From the NCBI GenBank assembly GCA_963749875.1, contig CAVVOX010000004.1:806001-870000 (forward strand): DNA of 64,000 nucleotides, in the 5' to 3' direction. Both the position numbers and the translations under genes were made by a program. Below, one piece after another: positions 45,201 to 53,255 of this stretch. Within the stretch, counting starts at the first letter, position 1. The number at the start of each line of letters is the position of its first letter. The DNA is from JAHQVI01 sp963749875 (GTDB lineage Bacteria; Pseudomonadota; Alphaproteobacteria; Rhizobiales; Rhodomicrobiaceae). The notes beneath the pieces were generated by a model that had not been told where the DNA came from, searched no databases, and saw nothing but the letters and a program-made list of their open reading frames with translations.

Positions 45201-47284
45201 TGCCGGTTGTGACGAGCGCATCTCCGGGCAGCGGCAATACGTCGGGCGGCACCCTGGTGACCATCACCGGCGCCAATTTCACCGGCGCGACGACCGTCCA
45301 TTTCGGCGCCGTGCTCGCGCCGAGCATGACTGTGGTCAACGCCAACACCATCACCGCCATGACGCCGGCGCATCCAGCGGCAACGGTGAACGTGACGGTG
45401 ACGACGCCTGCGGGCGCCGGTCAGGGCATCGGGATATTCAGATTTGCTGCAGCGCCGACGGTCTCCGCCGCCTCGCCCAACAGCGGGCCGGCCACCGGCG
45501 GGCAACTGGTCACGATCACCGGCACCGAATTCACCGGCGCGACCAGCGTTAGCTTCGGCGGCGTGCCGGCGACGTCCGTGACAATCGTCAACGCGACCAC
45601 CATCACCGCCATCACGCCGGCACATGCGGCGGGCGTGGTGAATATCGTCGTCGTGACTCCGTCCGGCAGCGGGAGCGGCGCAGGCACCTATACATACCAG
45701 GCCACGGGCGCTGGGGCTTTGACCCTCGTAGTAACGACCAATCCGGCGAAATTCTCCAGTGTGCGTCAGGTAATCGGCTATAGCTTCAAAGTGACGAACA
45801 CGGGCGCCGTTCCGATCTCGTCTCTTTCCGTCGCCGATACGAGAGCGGGTGCAATCGCCTGTCCCGTGACGACGCTGGCGGCGGGTGCCAGCACCACCTG
45901 CACTGGCAGTTACATCACGACCGGCGCCGACATCATGGCGAGGCGCTTTTCCAGCGTTGCGACGGCCAGCGGCCGAGCTGGCGCGCTTGGGGTGACATCT
46001 GCGGCCGTCACCACCGCCATGCTGCTGGACATCGATGCCGTCCGCCAGGCGACGCAGAAGGCGATACGCAGCTTCATGAACCACCGGGCAAGATTGATCG
46101 CGTCAGCCTCGCCTGATACATCGCGGATGCACCAGCGGCTGGGCGGATCGCTGTACGGCGGCGAGAGTGTCGACGCTCCGCTGCCAGACGGCAATGCGGG
46201 CGGGCGACTGCCGAGCGGCGCAGCGCCTCCAGTCTTCAAACTGGAGGGCGAATCGCGGGGCCGAGGGTTCGGCCTTGGCGAAGATTTCCCGACCGCCTCC
46301 CAGAGGAGCACCCGGACGGGAATCAACCCGCTTGGCTTTAATGGCAGCGCTGCGAACGGTATGGGCCAGTTTGCCTTTGCAACCAGCCTGGCAAAGATGC
46401 GGCAGGCCGCCGAAACCGCCCGCGCCAATCAAGTGGCTATTGACGACGAGGCGGGGATGGGTCTCGGCAGCATGCCGCGTCGGCAACCTCATGTTGCGCC
46501 GCCTTCCAGCGTCGATGTCTGGGCCCAGGGCAGCATCTACTATTACAATGACGATGATTTCAATGCGCACCAGCAAGGCCACACGAGCTTGATCTTCGCA
46601 GGCGCTGATTATCTCATCCGCCCCGGCATCCTGGTCGGCCTGCTCGTGCAGTCTGACTGGATCAGCGAGCGATCGGCGGGTCTGGGCACCAGCGCGAGCG
46701 GAAACGGCTGGATGGCCGGCCCCTATATCAGCATCGGCCTGACGCCGAATCTGTTCTTCGACGCGCGCGCGGCCTGGGGGCAGTCAGACAACAGCGTCGA
46801 CCCGCTGGGCGTCTATACGGATCATTTCTCGACGGACCGGAGCCTTGTCGCCGCGAAGCTGACGGGCAACTGGTCCTACGGCCGCTTATGGTTCCGGCCA
46901 AGCGCCGAGATCGCCTATTTCGAGGAAACCCAACTCAGCTACGTCAACGAATTGGACTTCGATATTCCGGAGCAGTCGATCTCGCTGTCGCGCGTCAACT
47001 TCGGGCCCGAGATAGGCTATCCGTTCAGGCTCGAGGACGGGGCCATCCTCGAGCCGTATGTCGGTCTTAAGGGCGTCTGGATCAACGCGCAAACCGCAGA
47101 GCCTGCGCGTCTCGAAATCCAGGGCGGTGATGATGACGGGTTCCAGGTCCGGATGGAATTGGGCGCGACGTTGACGACGCGCTCTGGGATTTTAATACGC
47201 GCTTCCGGGTCGTATGAAGGACTCGGGTCCGATCGTTTCAGCGCGTATGAGGCCTGGGGGTCGATTGGAATTCCGCTGAACTGA
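42278..47284 (+). CDS. IPT/TIG-repeat surface protein with autotransporter-like beta domain
   Basis: About 1668 residues from ATG 42278 (AGGAGG upstream). Numbering here counts from 42194: signal segment about 55-79 (LMLLMIAIGVTTFGSASVFA), 13 IPT/TIG domains of about 84 residues (81-1172), a DUF11-like domain to about 1265, a low-complexity linker, and a C-terminal beta-barrel-like region from about 1443. The barrel begins WAQGSIYYYNDDDF and ends SIGIPLN. IPT domains are Ig-like. Here they probably form a long fibre carried to the surface by a type V route. Role in adhesion is inferred. The final residue is Asn, not the usual aromatic. Confidence 0.85.
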   Translation: MRPQLKKNRCSRRFSTADIALPRVRSCIRRGLMLLMIAIGVTTFGSASVFAQPVVTLVAPAGGPVGGGTPVTISGTAFTGVTDVTFGGVPAASFVFINPTTITAVTPAHAAGLVDVTVTAPSGSGTGTNLYLYAEAPTVTGVSPGGGPIAGGTAVTITGTGFTGATSVLFAGTAAISFNVVNSTTITALAPAHAFGPVDITVIAFGGIGIGSGIYTYVAPPTVASVSPNIGPTAGGQSVTISGANFTGASSVTFGGTAATDIVVVDGSTITATTPAHVAGVVAIVVTSFGGIGTGAAIYTYAPAPTVTSVAPTGGPVAGGTAVTISGTNLTGATSVTFGGVAATSFVVINATTITAVTPAHAAGPVDVTVIAPSGTGTGMGVYTYGPPTVTDVSPAGGPIAGGTAVTITGTGFLGATSVLFEGTAAISFTIVNNTTITATAPAHAFGPVDVIVVGVGGSGTGVGIYTYVAPPTVASVSPNAGSTTGGQSVTITGTNFTGASSVTFGGTAATDVVVVDGSTITATTPAHAAGVVDIVVTSFGGIGTGAAIYTYAPLPAVTSVAPTGGPVAGGTAVTITGTNFTGATAVTFGGAAATAVVVVNATTITAVTPAHAAGLVDVSVTVPAGTGTGIGLYTYAAAPTVTSVSPAGGPIIGGTAVTITGTGFTGATSVTFGGTAAVSFNVVNSTTITATTPAHAFGLVDVAVTAFGGSGTGAGLYTYVAPPTVLTVAPSSGSTAGGQAVTITGTNFTGATSVTFGGTAATAVIVVNATTITATTPAHATGPVNIAVASFGGTGTGVALYTYAPVPAVSSVAPAGGPVAGGTAVTITGTSFTGATAVTFGGAAATAVVVVNATTITAVTPAHAAGLVDVSVTVPAGTGTGIGLYTYGATPTVTSVSPAGGPIIGGTAVTITGTGFTGATSVTFVGTAAVSFNVVNSTTITATTPAHAAGAVDIVVTGFGGSGTGTALYTYAVVPVVTSASPGSGNTSGGTLVTITGANFTGATTVHFGAVLAPSMTVVNANTITAMTPAHPAATVNVTVTTPAGAGQGIGIFRFAAAPTVSAASPNSGPATGGQLVTITGTEFTGATSVSFGGVPATSVTIVNATTITAITPAHAAGVVNIVVVTPSGSGSGAGTYTYQATGAGALTLVVTTNPAKFSSVRQVIGYSFKVTNTGAVPISSLSVADTRAGAIACPVTTLAAGASTTCTGSYITTGADIMARRFSSVATASGRAGALGVTSAAVTTAMLLDIDAVRQATQKAIRSFMNHRARLIASASPDTSRMHQRLGGSLYGGESVDAPLPDGNAGGRLPSGAAPPVFKLEGESRGRGFGLGEDFPTASQRSTRTGINPLGFNGSAANGMGQFAFATSLAKMRQAAETARANQVAIDDEAGMGLGSMPRRQPHVAPPSSVDVWAQGSIYYYNDDDFNAHQQGHTSLIFAGADYLIRPGILVGLLVQSDWISERSAGLGTSASGNGWMAGPYISIGLTPNLFFDARAAWGQSDNSVDPLGVYTDHFSTDRSLVAAKLTGNWSYGRLWFRPSAEIAYFEETQLSYVNELDFDIPEQSISLSRVNFGPEIGYPFRLEDGAILEPYVGLKGVWINAQTAEPARLEIQGGDDDGFQVRMELGATLTTRSGILIRASGSYEGLGSDRFSAYEAWGSIGIPLN
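42434..45709 (+). repeat. Tandem IPT/TIG coding repeats, 13 units of about 252 bp
   Basis: Units alternate in three types: A (GGPVAGGTAVTI...TPAHAAGLVDV), B (GGPIxGGTAVTITGTGF... SFNVVNSTT), C (TAGGQxVTI...GGTAATxVVV). The order is ABC four times, then one extra unit. Nearly identical DNA occurs 756 bases apart (GTCAAC at 44075 and 44831 start matching runs), so the three-domain block has been recently duplicated. Confidence 0.88.
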
Positions 47285-47696
47285 GGCGTACCGGCGGATC
47301 TGCCGCGAGCCCGTAGCCTACGGCATGGTCGCCGAGAAACCCGACGCCATGGCCGAAGCGCTGGGAACGCTCGCTTGCGGCGGGTCAACGCGGAACGTCA
47401 TCTGCCGCTTCCGCACTCATGTCCGGGCCAACGAAGAGTGATTACTCGAGGCGTTATGAGCGGCTGCGACGGGGCCCGACAACGCCAGCCGGGATCAGAA
47501 CCTTGTCGCGCGGAATTCCGTCGCCGCCTCCACCTAGCAGAAGGCGGTAGCCCAGGCGCCGGACCTTTCGAGTTTCGTTAACTTCTGTCCGCGGAAATGT
47601 TCGGGGCCGCGCAGAAACGATGCTATTCGCCGATTCTCGCAATTCTAAACGAACGAAAATCGATCGGCAGGCGCGCCGGAGTGGTCTGCAATTGCC
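47285..47696. other. Intergenic region between convergent surface-protein genes
   Basis: About 410 bases between the stops of two convergent genes. A short open frame right after the first stop (AYRRICREPVAYGMVAEK to about 47440) looks like a gene scrap of unknown origin. I see no intact gene and no clear terminator. Confidence 0.45.
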
Positions 47697-49664
47697 TTAC
47701 CAGGCGATCCGGACGCCACCATTGCCGGAATAGATCTGGGCGTCGTCGGAGAAGTCGCCGTCGAAATAGGCGAACACCGCGACACGGTTGCTCAGGTCGA
47801 GGCGGAAGCCGGCATCAATCTTGGCGGCGTCGTCCGCCGCCGAGGCGCCGAATTCCGTAAACGAAACTTCCGGCGATTGCGTCAGAAAGCCGTCAAGATC
47901 GCGGTCGGGCTCGAATTCATGCACCCAGGCGACACGCGCGAAGGGCGTGAGGATCTGCCCCTCGTCCATCATGATCCGCGTATCCAGTTGCACACCGACC
48001 GAGCTCGTGACCGAGGTGGTCGAATCGCCGTCGAAGCTCAACCCGAGAATGCCCGGTCCGCCGCCGACGGCCCGGCTATCCTCGGTAAAATCCTCGCTAT
48101 TCAGATAGGCCACGTCCGCGCCCACGAACGGCGTGACGAAGAAGCGGTTGACGGGCTGTTTCCAGCCGGCTTCGAAGCGGGCGCTGAAGCCGTCGCTGTC
48201 GAAGGAGGAGTTTGCCCGTTCATCCACCAGCCAGTCGATGAAGCGGTCGGTCTGATTGTGAAAATGCGCGTAGTCGGCGGCGCCGGCCAGATAGGCCCGG
48301 CCATACGTCTTCACACCATAGATGCCGACATGGCCGCCCTCGCCTTGTCCGTGCGTCGTCAGATCGTCGACCGAAAAGCGCGCATTGCTGTAGCCGGCGG
48401 CGATGCCGACCAGCGTGGTCGGATCGAATTGATAGTCGAGGCCGACCGAAAAGCCGACGGTTTTCGTATCGAAATCGGAGGTTCCCTCATTGGGATCGCC
48501 ATCGAACTGTCCCGTGCCGCCGTAGCCTGTCGTCCACAGCCGCCAGGTCCGGCGCGGATCGGGTTGCGGCATGACGCCGTCCCAGCCCGCAGGAGCGTCT
48601 TTCAACGAGCCGCCCGGCATATCCTTGAAGGATTGCGGCGTGACGCCGTCCCAGCCCGCAGGAGCGTCTTTCAACGAGCCGCCCGGCATACCCTTGAAGG
48701 ATTGCGGCGTGATGCCGGTGTAGTCCTCCGGCGCCCCGTCCCGCCAGAGCATGCCCTGCCTCATCATGGACAAGCCGAACAGTCCGAACGCGCCGAAGCT
48801 GGCCTGCTGGAACCCGGTCACTCCCGACCCGAATAGGCGACTTGTGGTGATGTCTTGATCGTCGGTGACGCCGCCGGTGACGCCAGGAGGAACGACGCCT
48901 CCTACGCAAAGGGTGATGGCATTGTTGTCCAGCGTCACAGCACCGTTCTGCGCCAGGGCTCGGCCGCAGGTGATCGAGGCGCCCGTATTGAGCGTGATGC
49001 TGGTCAGGGCAAGGATGTTGCCGGCGAAAACCGTGTTCGCCCCGAGCGTCGCGGAACTGCCGACCGCCCAATAGACGTTGTCGCCGTTCGCGCCGTTGAT
49101 GAGCAGGACCGCCGAATTGCTGGCCGTCGTCAGCGTGCTGCCGATCTGAAATATGAATTGCGACGCGGTATTGCCCTGTCCATTCAATGTCAAAAGCCCG
49201 GTGAGCTGCGCCGAGGTGGCAAAGCTGTAGACCGCCGGCGACAGCACGAGGCCGCCCAGATTCTGGCCGGTCAGATCGGCCTGCGACGGTAGGCCCTGCA
49301 GCACGTTGTAGGCATTAATCGTGTCGACCCTGGCTTGCGCGGCGATCGCGTCCGCGGAATGTATCGTGCCCGGCGCGACAATAACGCCAGGCGGAAAACC
49401 TGTAATAGCCGCGCCCGGCGAGACGCCGACATTGCCCTGGATGACGCTCGGCCCGGTATTGGTGACCGTGCTGGAGCCGAGCACGCCGAAAGACTCGGCG
49501 GTGCCTAGATTTTGCGCCTCGGCATCTGTGGCTACCGTCAAACCCCCGATGAATAAGCCTGCCCCGATTGCCATCGCCGTGAACGGACCGTAACGCTTGG
49601 GAGCTGCGGCGTTTGACACGATACTGTGGGCCCCGCCAGTACTTTGAGCCAAACTTTGTCGCAT
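47697..49664 (-). CDS. Ice-binding-like (DUF3494) passenger with autotransporter beta-barrel
   Basis: 655 residues. An extended signal peptide ends near DAEAQ (residue 50). Residues about 53-260 are a DUF3494 ice-binding-like domain (ESFGVLGSSTVTNTGPSVIQ, GNVGVSPGAAITGFPPGV, FQIGSTLTTASNSAVLLING). A linker with two 23-residue repeats follows, then a beta-barrel from about 385 (RLWTTGYGGTGQFDGDPNEG) ending in GGVRIAW, the aromatic terminus of autotransporters. The passenger fold may bind ice or serve as a beta-helical adhesin. Ice binding is not shown by sequence alone. Confidence 0.88.
   Translation of the reverse strand: MRQSLAQSTGGAHSIVSNAAAPKRYGPFTAMAIGAGLFIGGLTVATDAEAQNLGTAESFGVLGSSTVTNTGPSVIQGNVGVSPGAAITGFPPGVIVAPGTIHSADAIAAQARVDTINAYNVLQGLPSQADLTGQNLGGLVLSPAVYSFATSAQLTGLLTLNGQGNTASQFIFQIGSTLTTASNSAVLLINGANGDNVYWAVGSSATLGANTVFAGNILALTSITLNTGASITCGRALAQNGAVTLDNNAITLCVGGVVPPGVTGGVTDDQDITTSRLFGSGVTGFQQASFGAFGLFGLSMMRQGMLWRDGAPEDYTGITPQSFKGMPGGSLKDAPAGWDGVTPQSFKDMPGGSLKDAPAGWDGVMPQPDPRRTWRLWTTGYGGTGQFDGDPNEGTSDFDTKTVGFSVGLDYQFDPTTLVGIAAGYSNARFSVDDLTTHGQGEGGHVGIYGVKTYGRAYLAGAADYAHFHNQTDRFIDWLVDERANSSFDSDGFSARFEAGWKQPVNRFFVTPFVGADVAYLNSEDFTEDSRAVGGGPGILGLSFDGDSTTSVTSSVGVQLDTRIMMDEGQILTPFARVAWVHEFEPDRDLDGFLTQSPEVSFTEFGASAADDAAKIDAGFRLDLSNRVAVFAYFDGDFSDDAQIYSGNGGVRIAW
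48572..48709 (-). repeat. Two tandem 69-bp repeats in the linker of the DUF3494 protein
   Basis: Copies 48572-48640 and 48641-48709 differ at few positions and encode QSFKxMPGGSLKDAPAGWDG twice. An in-frame duplication, so the linker length can change without breaking the barrel. Confidence 0.85.
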
Positions 49665-49858
49665 AGCATTATCCCGGAGTCTTACAACTTATTAGTGCAT
49701 AATACACAATGACTCGCGCAGGATAGGGAAACAGCTCGCGATCGCCCAACTTTCTCGAAAGTGTAACATTTGTGGCACAATCGCTGGCGCGATGGCGGTC
49801 CGTTACAACGCTAGCGGCACTGCGAGTCGCCGCGATATCATGAGCGCGAGGGACCGGT

Positions 49859-50272
49859 ATGAGTGGCAAATTCCCCGAGGAAGATCCAGACGCGATCAGA
49901 GCGATCAGCCCGAGTGAAAAGGGCATTGCACTGCGGCGGCTGAACGAAATCGCCGAATTGAATCGTGTGTACCGGCTGACGCCTCTCGACCTGTCAGCCC
50001 CGGCATGGGGCGCGAGCATTTATGGCGGCATGGCCGTCATCCGCGCCCGGGACGCTGAAGGCGCGCGGAAACTGGCGAAGCAGGTCTTCAACGTCGCCTC
50101 GCTACGTCAAGCGGCGGTCGATACGCTTGATGATCGGTCCCGATATTACGGCGGCCGATGTCCAGAGCTTGCCCTCGCGAAGGCGGGGATGGACGCGGGA
50201 ACAGTTGCGCTAACCTATTGGGATAGATCAACCCTCGTTCCAGTGATTCCACTGGAACGAGGGTTGATCTAG
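49859..50272 (+). CDS. Small protein with a scrambled C-terminus
   Basis: 137 residues from ATG 49859. The first about 85 residues resemble a small soluble family with ASIYGGMAVIRARDAEGARK and LAKQVFNVA. The rest (after about residue 90) is atypical and the stop lies inside a palindromic repeat (50225-50270), so the 3' end has probably been replaced. Function unknown. Confidence 0.5.
   Translation: MSGKFPEEDPDAIRAISPSEKGIALRRLNEIAELNRVYRLTPLDLSAPAWGASIYGGMAVIRARDAEGARKLAKQVFNVASLRQAAVDTLDDRSRYYGGRCPELALAKAGMDAGTVALTYWDRSTLVPVIPLERGLI
50225..50270. repeat. Dispersed palindromic repeat, copy 2 (perfect)
   Basis: A perfect 21-base inverted repeat (AGATCAACCCTCGTTCCAGTG and its complement) around the 4-base loop ATTC. 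Best-preserved of three copies in the window, preceded by TTGCGCTAACCTATTGGGAT, similar to the flanks of the others. Confidence 0.92.
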
Positions 50273-50484
50273 AATGGTTTCTGCGGCGATGAACGCCTTG
50301 ATACAGGTCGAGGAAGACAAAACGATTAACGACCCTGCATCCGGAATGCGGCGTCGGGGCGGGCTTGTGCCTGCGCAACTTCATGCGCGTCAAAGATGCT
50401 GAACCGGAGACCCGCTATCCGGCCTGAGCCAGGTCCGCAGAGGAACCCGACGCAGGAAAGTCCCCTCGTCGATTTCAACGGCTA

Positions 50485-51327
50485 GGGCCCGTGGACAATC
50501 AAGGGATTCACATTTTCCTCGAACAGTGATTCAAACTTCCTTTTGGGAGGTTTGCATGCGCTGGGAACGCTTCGTGCTTTCGGATTCTCAATGGAGTGTT
50601 ATCGCTCCGCTCTTGCCGGGCAAGGCGAGCGATTGCGGTGTGACGGCTCGGGATAACCGGCTGTTTCTCGAAGCCGTGCTGTGGCGCGTTCGTACCGGCG
50701 CACCCTGGCGGGATTTGCCATCTGGCTTTGGGGCTTGGAACAGCATCTTCCGGCGGTTTCGCCGTTGGGCGATGGCCGGTGTTTTCGATCGCATTTTCAA
50801 TGCCTTGTCCGGAGAGCCCGATTTCGAATATATCCTCATCGACGGAACGATCGTTAGCGTGCATCAGAAGGCAAGCGGCGCAAAAGGGGGACTCTCGATC
50901 AGGCCATCGGCCGCTCAAAAGGCGGCCTGACAACGAAGATTTTGGCGCTGGTCGATGCCTTGGGCAATCTCGTGCGCTTTTCCTTGTGGCCAGGGCAGCG
51001 CCATGACAGCATCGGTGCCTCGGACCTTATCGGGGGACTGACATTTGAGGCTCTGCTCGGCGACAAAGCCTTCGACAATAACGCTATACGAGACGAGCTG
51101 GAGAGGCGCGAAGCGGAGGCCGTCATTCCATCAAAAGCGGATCGAAAACAGCCGATCCCGCACAATCGGGTCAAATATCGGTGGCGTCATCTCATCGAGA
51201 ATTACTTTAGCAAAATCAAAGACTTTCGATCCGTGAATACGCGATACGACAAAACAGACCTGAGCTACAAAGCCACGATCAACCTTGCCGCTATCGTGAT
51301 CGCACTGAGATAATTGTCCACGGACTC
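50485..51327. mobile_element. IS427-group (IS5 family) insertion sequence, 843 bp
   Basis: Ends GGGCCCGTGGACAAT (left) and the inverse of GAGTCCGTGGACAAT (right) match at 13 of 15. TA flanks both sides (50483-50484, 51328-51329). Contains a two-frame transposase with a slippery AAAAGGGGG at 50882-50890. Confidence 0.87.
50556..51313 (+). CDS. IS5-family (IS427 group) transposase, two frames joined by programmed frameshift
   Basis: Frame 1 (50556-50930, RBS GGGAGG) has the HTH region FVLSDSQWSVIAPLLPG and the first Asp in ILIDGTIVSVHQ. The second frame (to 51313) continues LDQAIGRSKGGLTTKILALV, with GDKAFDNN (Asp) and HLIENYFSKIKDFR (Glu). AAAAGGGGG at 50882-50890 lies at the junction, the usual site for ribosomal slipping in this group, so the split is functional rather than decay. 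Confidence 0.85.
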
Positions 51328-51379
51328 TAGTGCAGCGGATTCTGAAGCGCAAGCGATGTGCTGCTCTATCTCTTTGTTT

Positions 51380-51429
51380 GCGCATCGGATTTATCCGAAA
51401 ACCGGTACCCACTTTTCGGTCCGATGCGC
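51380..51429. repeat. Intergenic palindromic element
   Basis: GCGCATCGGA (51380-51389) is inverted as TCCGATGCGC (51420-51429), with a second inner pair CCGAAAA / TTTTCGG around CCGGTACCCA. This nested structure resembles a widespread rhizobial-type intergenic repeat that includes CCGGTACCCACTTTTCGG. Confidence 0.78.
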
Positions 51430-51446
51430 CAACCCAATTGGCCCGG

Positions 51447-52487
51447 TTACGAGCTTGGGCCCTGATCGAATCCGACCTCGTCCACGATTTCAGAGGCGCG
51501 CTTGCAATTCTTGCCGATTTCGGCGAGCGGCAGCGAGTTGGGTTTGAGTTTGCCCCAGGACTGGACGATCTCGGAGGATTCGACGCCTTTCTTCAGCGGA
51601 TATTCGTTGTTGATCTCCGCATAGAGCTTCTGCGCTTCGTCGGACGTCAGAAATTCAACGAGCTTGATGGCGTTCGCTTTATTCGGCGCGTGCTTGGCGA
51701 GCGCGACGCCGGACAAATTCACATGTGTGCCGCGTCCCTTCGCGTTCGGGAACAGGATCTTGACGGCTTTCGCCCACTCCTTCTGCTCGGGCTGTTTCTC
51801 GTTCGTCGCCATCAGCGCCATGTAATAGGTGTTGGCGAGCGCCAGATCGCACTGGCCCGAATAGATCGCCTTGGCCTGGGCGCGGTCATTGCCGGACGGC
51901 TTCACGGCAAGGTTTTCCCTCACGCCTTCGAGCCACTTCTTCGTTGCCTTGTCACCCTTATGCGCGATCATGGATGCGATGAGCGCCACATTATACGGAT
52001 GCTGGCCGGAGCGGCTGCAGATCCTGCCCTTCCATTTCGGATCGGCGAGATCCTCGTAAGTGATGCTGTCTTGATGGACCCGCTCCTTCGACGCGTAAAC
52101 GACGCGGGCGCGCGAGGTGAGGCCGACCCATTGATTGTCCGGGGCGCGGTATTGCGCGGGAATGTTGGCATTGACGATTTTCGACTCGATCGGCTGAGTG
52201 ATGCCCTGTTCCACCGCGCTGCTCAGCAGGCCGATATCGGCGGTCAGCAGCAGGTCAGCCGGGCTGTTCTCGCCCTCGGCGGCAATGCGCTCGATCAGCC
52301 CCTTATCCGCAAAGATGACATTGGTCTTGATACCGGTTTTCTTGGTGAATGCGTCGAGCAATGGCTGAATGAGATAGGTCTGGCGCAGCGAATAGATATT
52401 CACGCTGTTGCTGTCGGCGAGTGCCTGGCCTGACATGGCGGCGGCGATTGCCGCGCCTGCAAGAAATCGTAACACGTTGACTCCCAT
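51447..52487 (-). CDS. Fe(3+) ABC transporter substrate-binding protein (FbpA/IdiA type)
   Basis: 346 residues from ATG 52487 (GGAG upstream). Signal peptide RFLAGAAIAAAMSGQALA. Mature start SVNIYSLRQTYLIQPLLDAF and the motif ALANTYYMALMA carry the tandem Tyr ligands of ferric-binding proteins. It delivers periplasmic ferric iron to an importer, but no permease or ATPase is adjacent. Three ICE-like boxes upstream suggest Irr control. Confidence 0.87.
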   Translation of the reverse strand: MGVNVLRFLAGAAIAAAMSGQALADSNSVNIYSLRQTYLIQPLLDAFTKKTGIKTNVIFADKGLIERIAAEGENSPADLLLTADIGLLSSAVEQGITQPIESKIVNANIPAQYRAPDNQWVGLTSRARVVYASKERVHQDSITYEDLADPKWKGRICSRSGQHPYNVALIASMIAHKGDKATKKWLEGVRENLAVKPSGNDRAQAKAIYSGQCDLALANTYYMALMATNEKQPEQKEWAKAVKILFPNAKGRGTHVNLSGVALAKHAPNKANAIKLVEFLTSDEAQKLYAEINNEYPLKKGVESSEIVQSWGKLKPNSLPLAEIGKNCKRASEIVDEVGFDQGPSS

Positions 52488-52657
52488 GAGGTTCTCCAAT
52501 CGATGCGGGGCATGGCCCTGATATCGGGGGTGTTCATTGACGCCGTCATTCCGACACGGCGTTCGCCGACAAGAGAACTAATCCCGACCTATTTTGTCAA
52601 GAATCATTATCGGAGATAGCGCGAAAATGACGCAGCAAAATGCAAATAGAGGCGCAG

Positions 52658-52740
52658 TTTAAAATCGTTCTAAGAAAATCCTTGGAACCATTCTAATACA
52701 CTCCTGCGGTAATTCTCCGAGAAAGTTAGAATAATTCAAA
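52658..52740 (-). promoter_or_regulatory. Three ICE-like (Irr) boxes upstream of the iron-binding-protein gene
   Basis: TTTAAAATCGTTCTAAG (52658-52674), TTGGAACCATTCTAA (52682-52696) and TTAGAATAATTCAAA (52726-52740) each resemble the TTTAGAA-N3-TTCTAAA dyad bound by Irr. Centres are about 23 and 44 bases apart, on the same face of the helix. Candidate iron-responsive operator. Confidence 0.55.
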
Positions 52741-52928
52741 TCCGTAATGCTTGGCGACAGTTGGGCTCGCCGACGCCCGTCGATTGCTGATTTTGCCGCA
52801 AAAAACCAAAACAGCTCTCAAGACACTAAGGAGTGAAACGGCGCGGACTCGATCGGTACCGCAGGGAACAAGCCCTGCCGAGCCGACGCGGTTCAGCCGA
52901 ACTTTCATGGCTTCAAGGAAACCGGGCG

Positions 52929-53255
52929 ATGCCTCAGCTTGCGACGGACACATTCGTGGAATGCATGGGCTATGCCGCAAGCGCACTCGTGCTGGCAACG
53001 TTCTGCTTCAGCGATCCGGTCCGGCTCCGGCTGTTCGCCCTGCTCAGCAATGTTGCTTTCATTGCCTTCGGCTATTTCGGCTCAATCCATCCGGTGATGT
53101 TTCTTCATATCATTCTGGTGCCGATCAACGGATTTCATCTGATGAAGCTGCTCTCGCCGACCCGCCGTCTACGTGACCGCCCAAAGCTTTGCCGCATAGC
53201 TCAGCACATATCGCCGCAGGCGATCCGGGAACAACGCTGTGATCGGCTCGCTTGA
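52929..53255 (+). CDS. Small multi-span membrane protein
   Basis: 108 residues from ATG 52929. About three hydrophobic segments (TFVECMGYAASALVLATFCF, RLFALLSNVAFIAFGYFG, VMFLHIILVPINGFHL), followed by a basic tail. Resembles the uncharacterised YgjV-like inner-membrane proteins of about 90 residues. The last 87 bases overlap the convergent pdeM gene, so the natural end may be nearer 53170. Confidence 0.6.
   Translation: MPQLATDTFVECMGYAASALVLATFCFSDPVRLRLFALLSNVAFIAFGYFGSIHPVMFLHIILVPINGFHLMKLLSPTRRLRDRPKLCRIAQHISPQAIREQRCDRLA

Noticed and set aside
42842..46084. Long minus-strand ORFs within the IPT-repeat gene
   Set aside because: They are complement shadows of the high-GC repeats, with biased Gly/Arg/Asp composition and no start sites.
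42278..47284. CRISPR-like or satellite array in the repetitive 42.3-47.3 kb DNA
   Set aside because: The repeats are coding, in frame, and form IPT domains, with no spacers.
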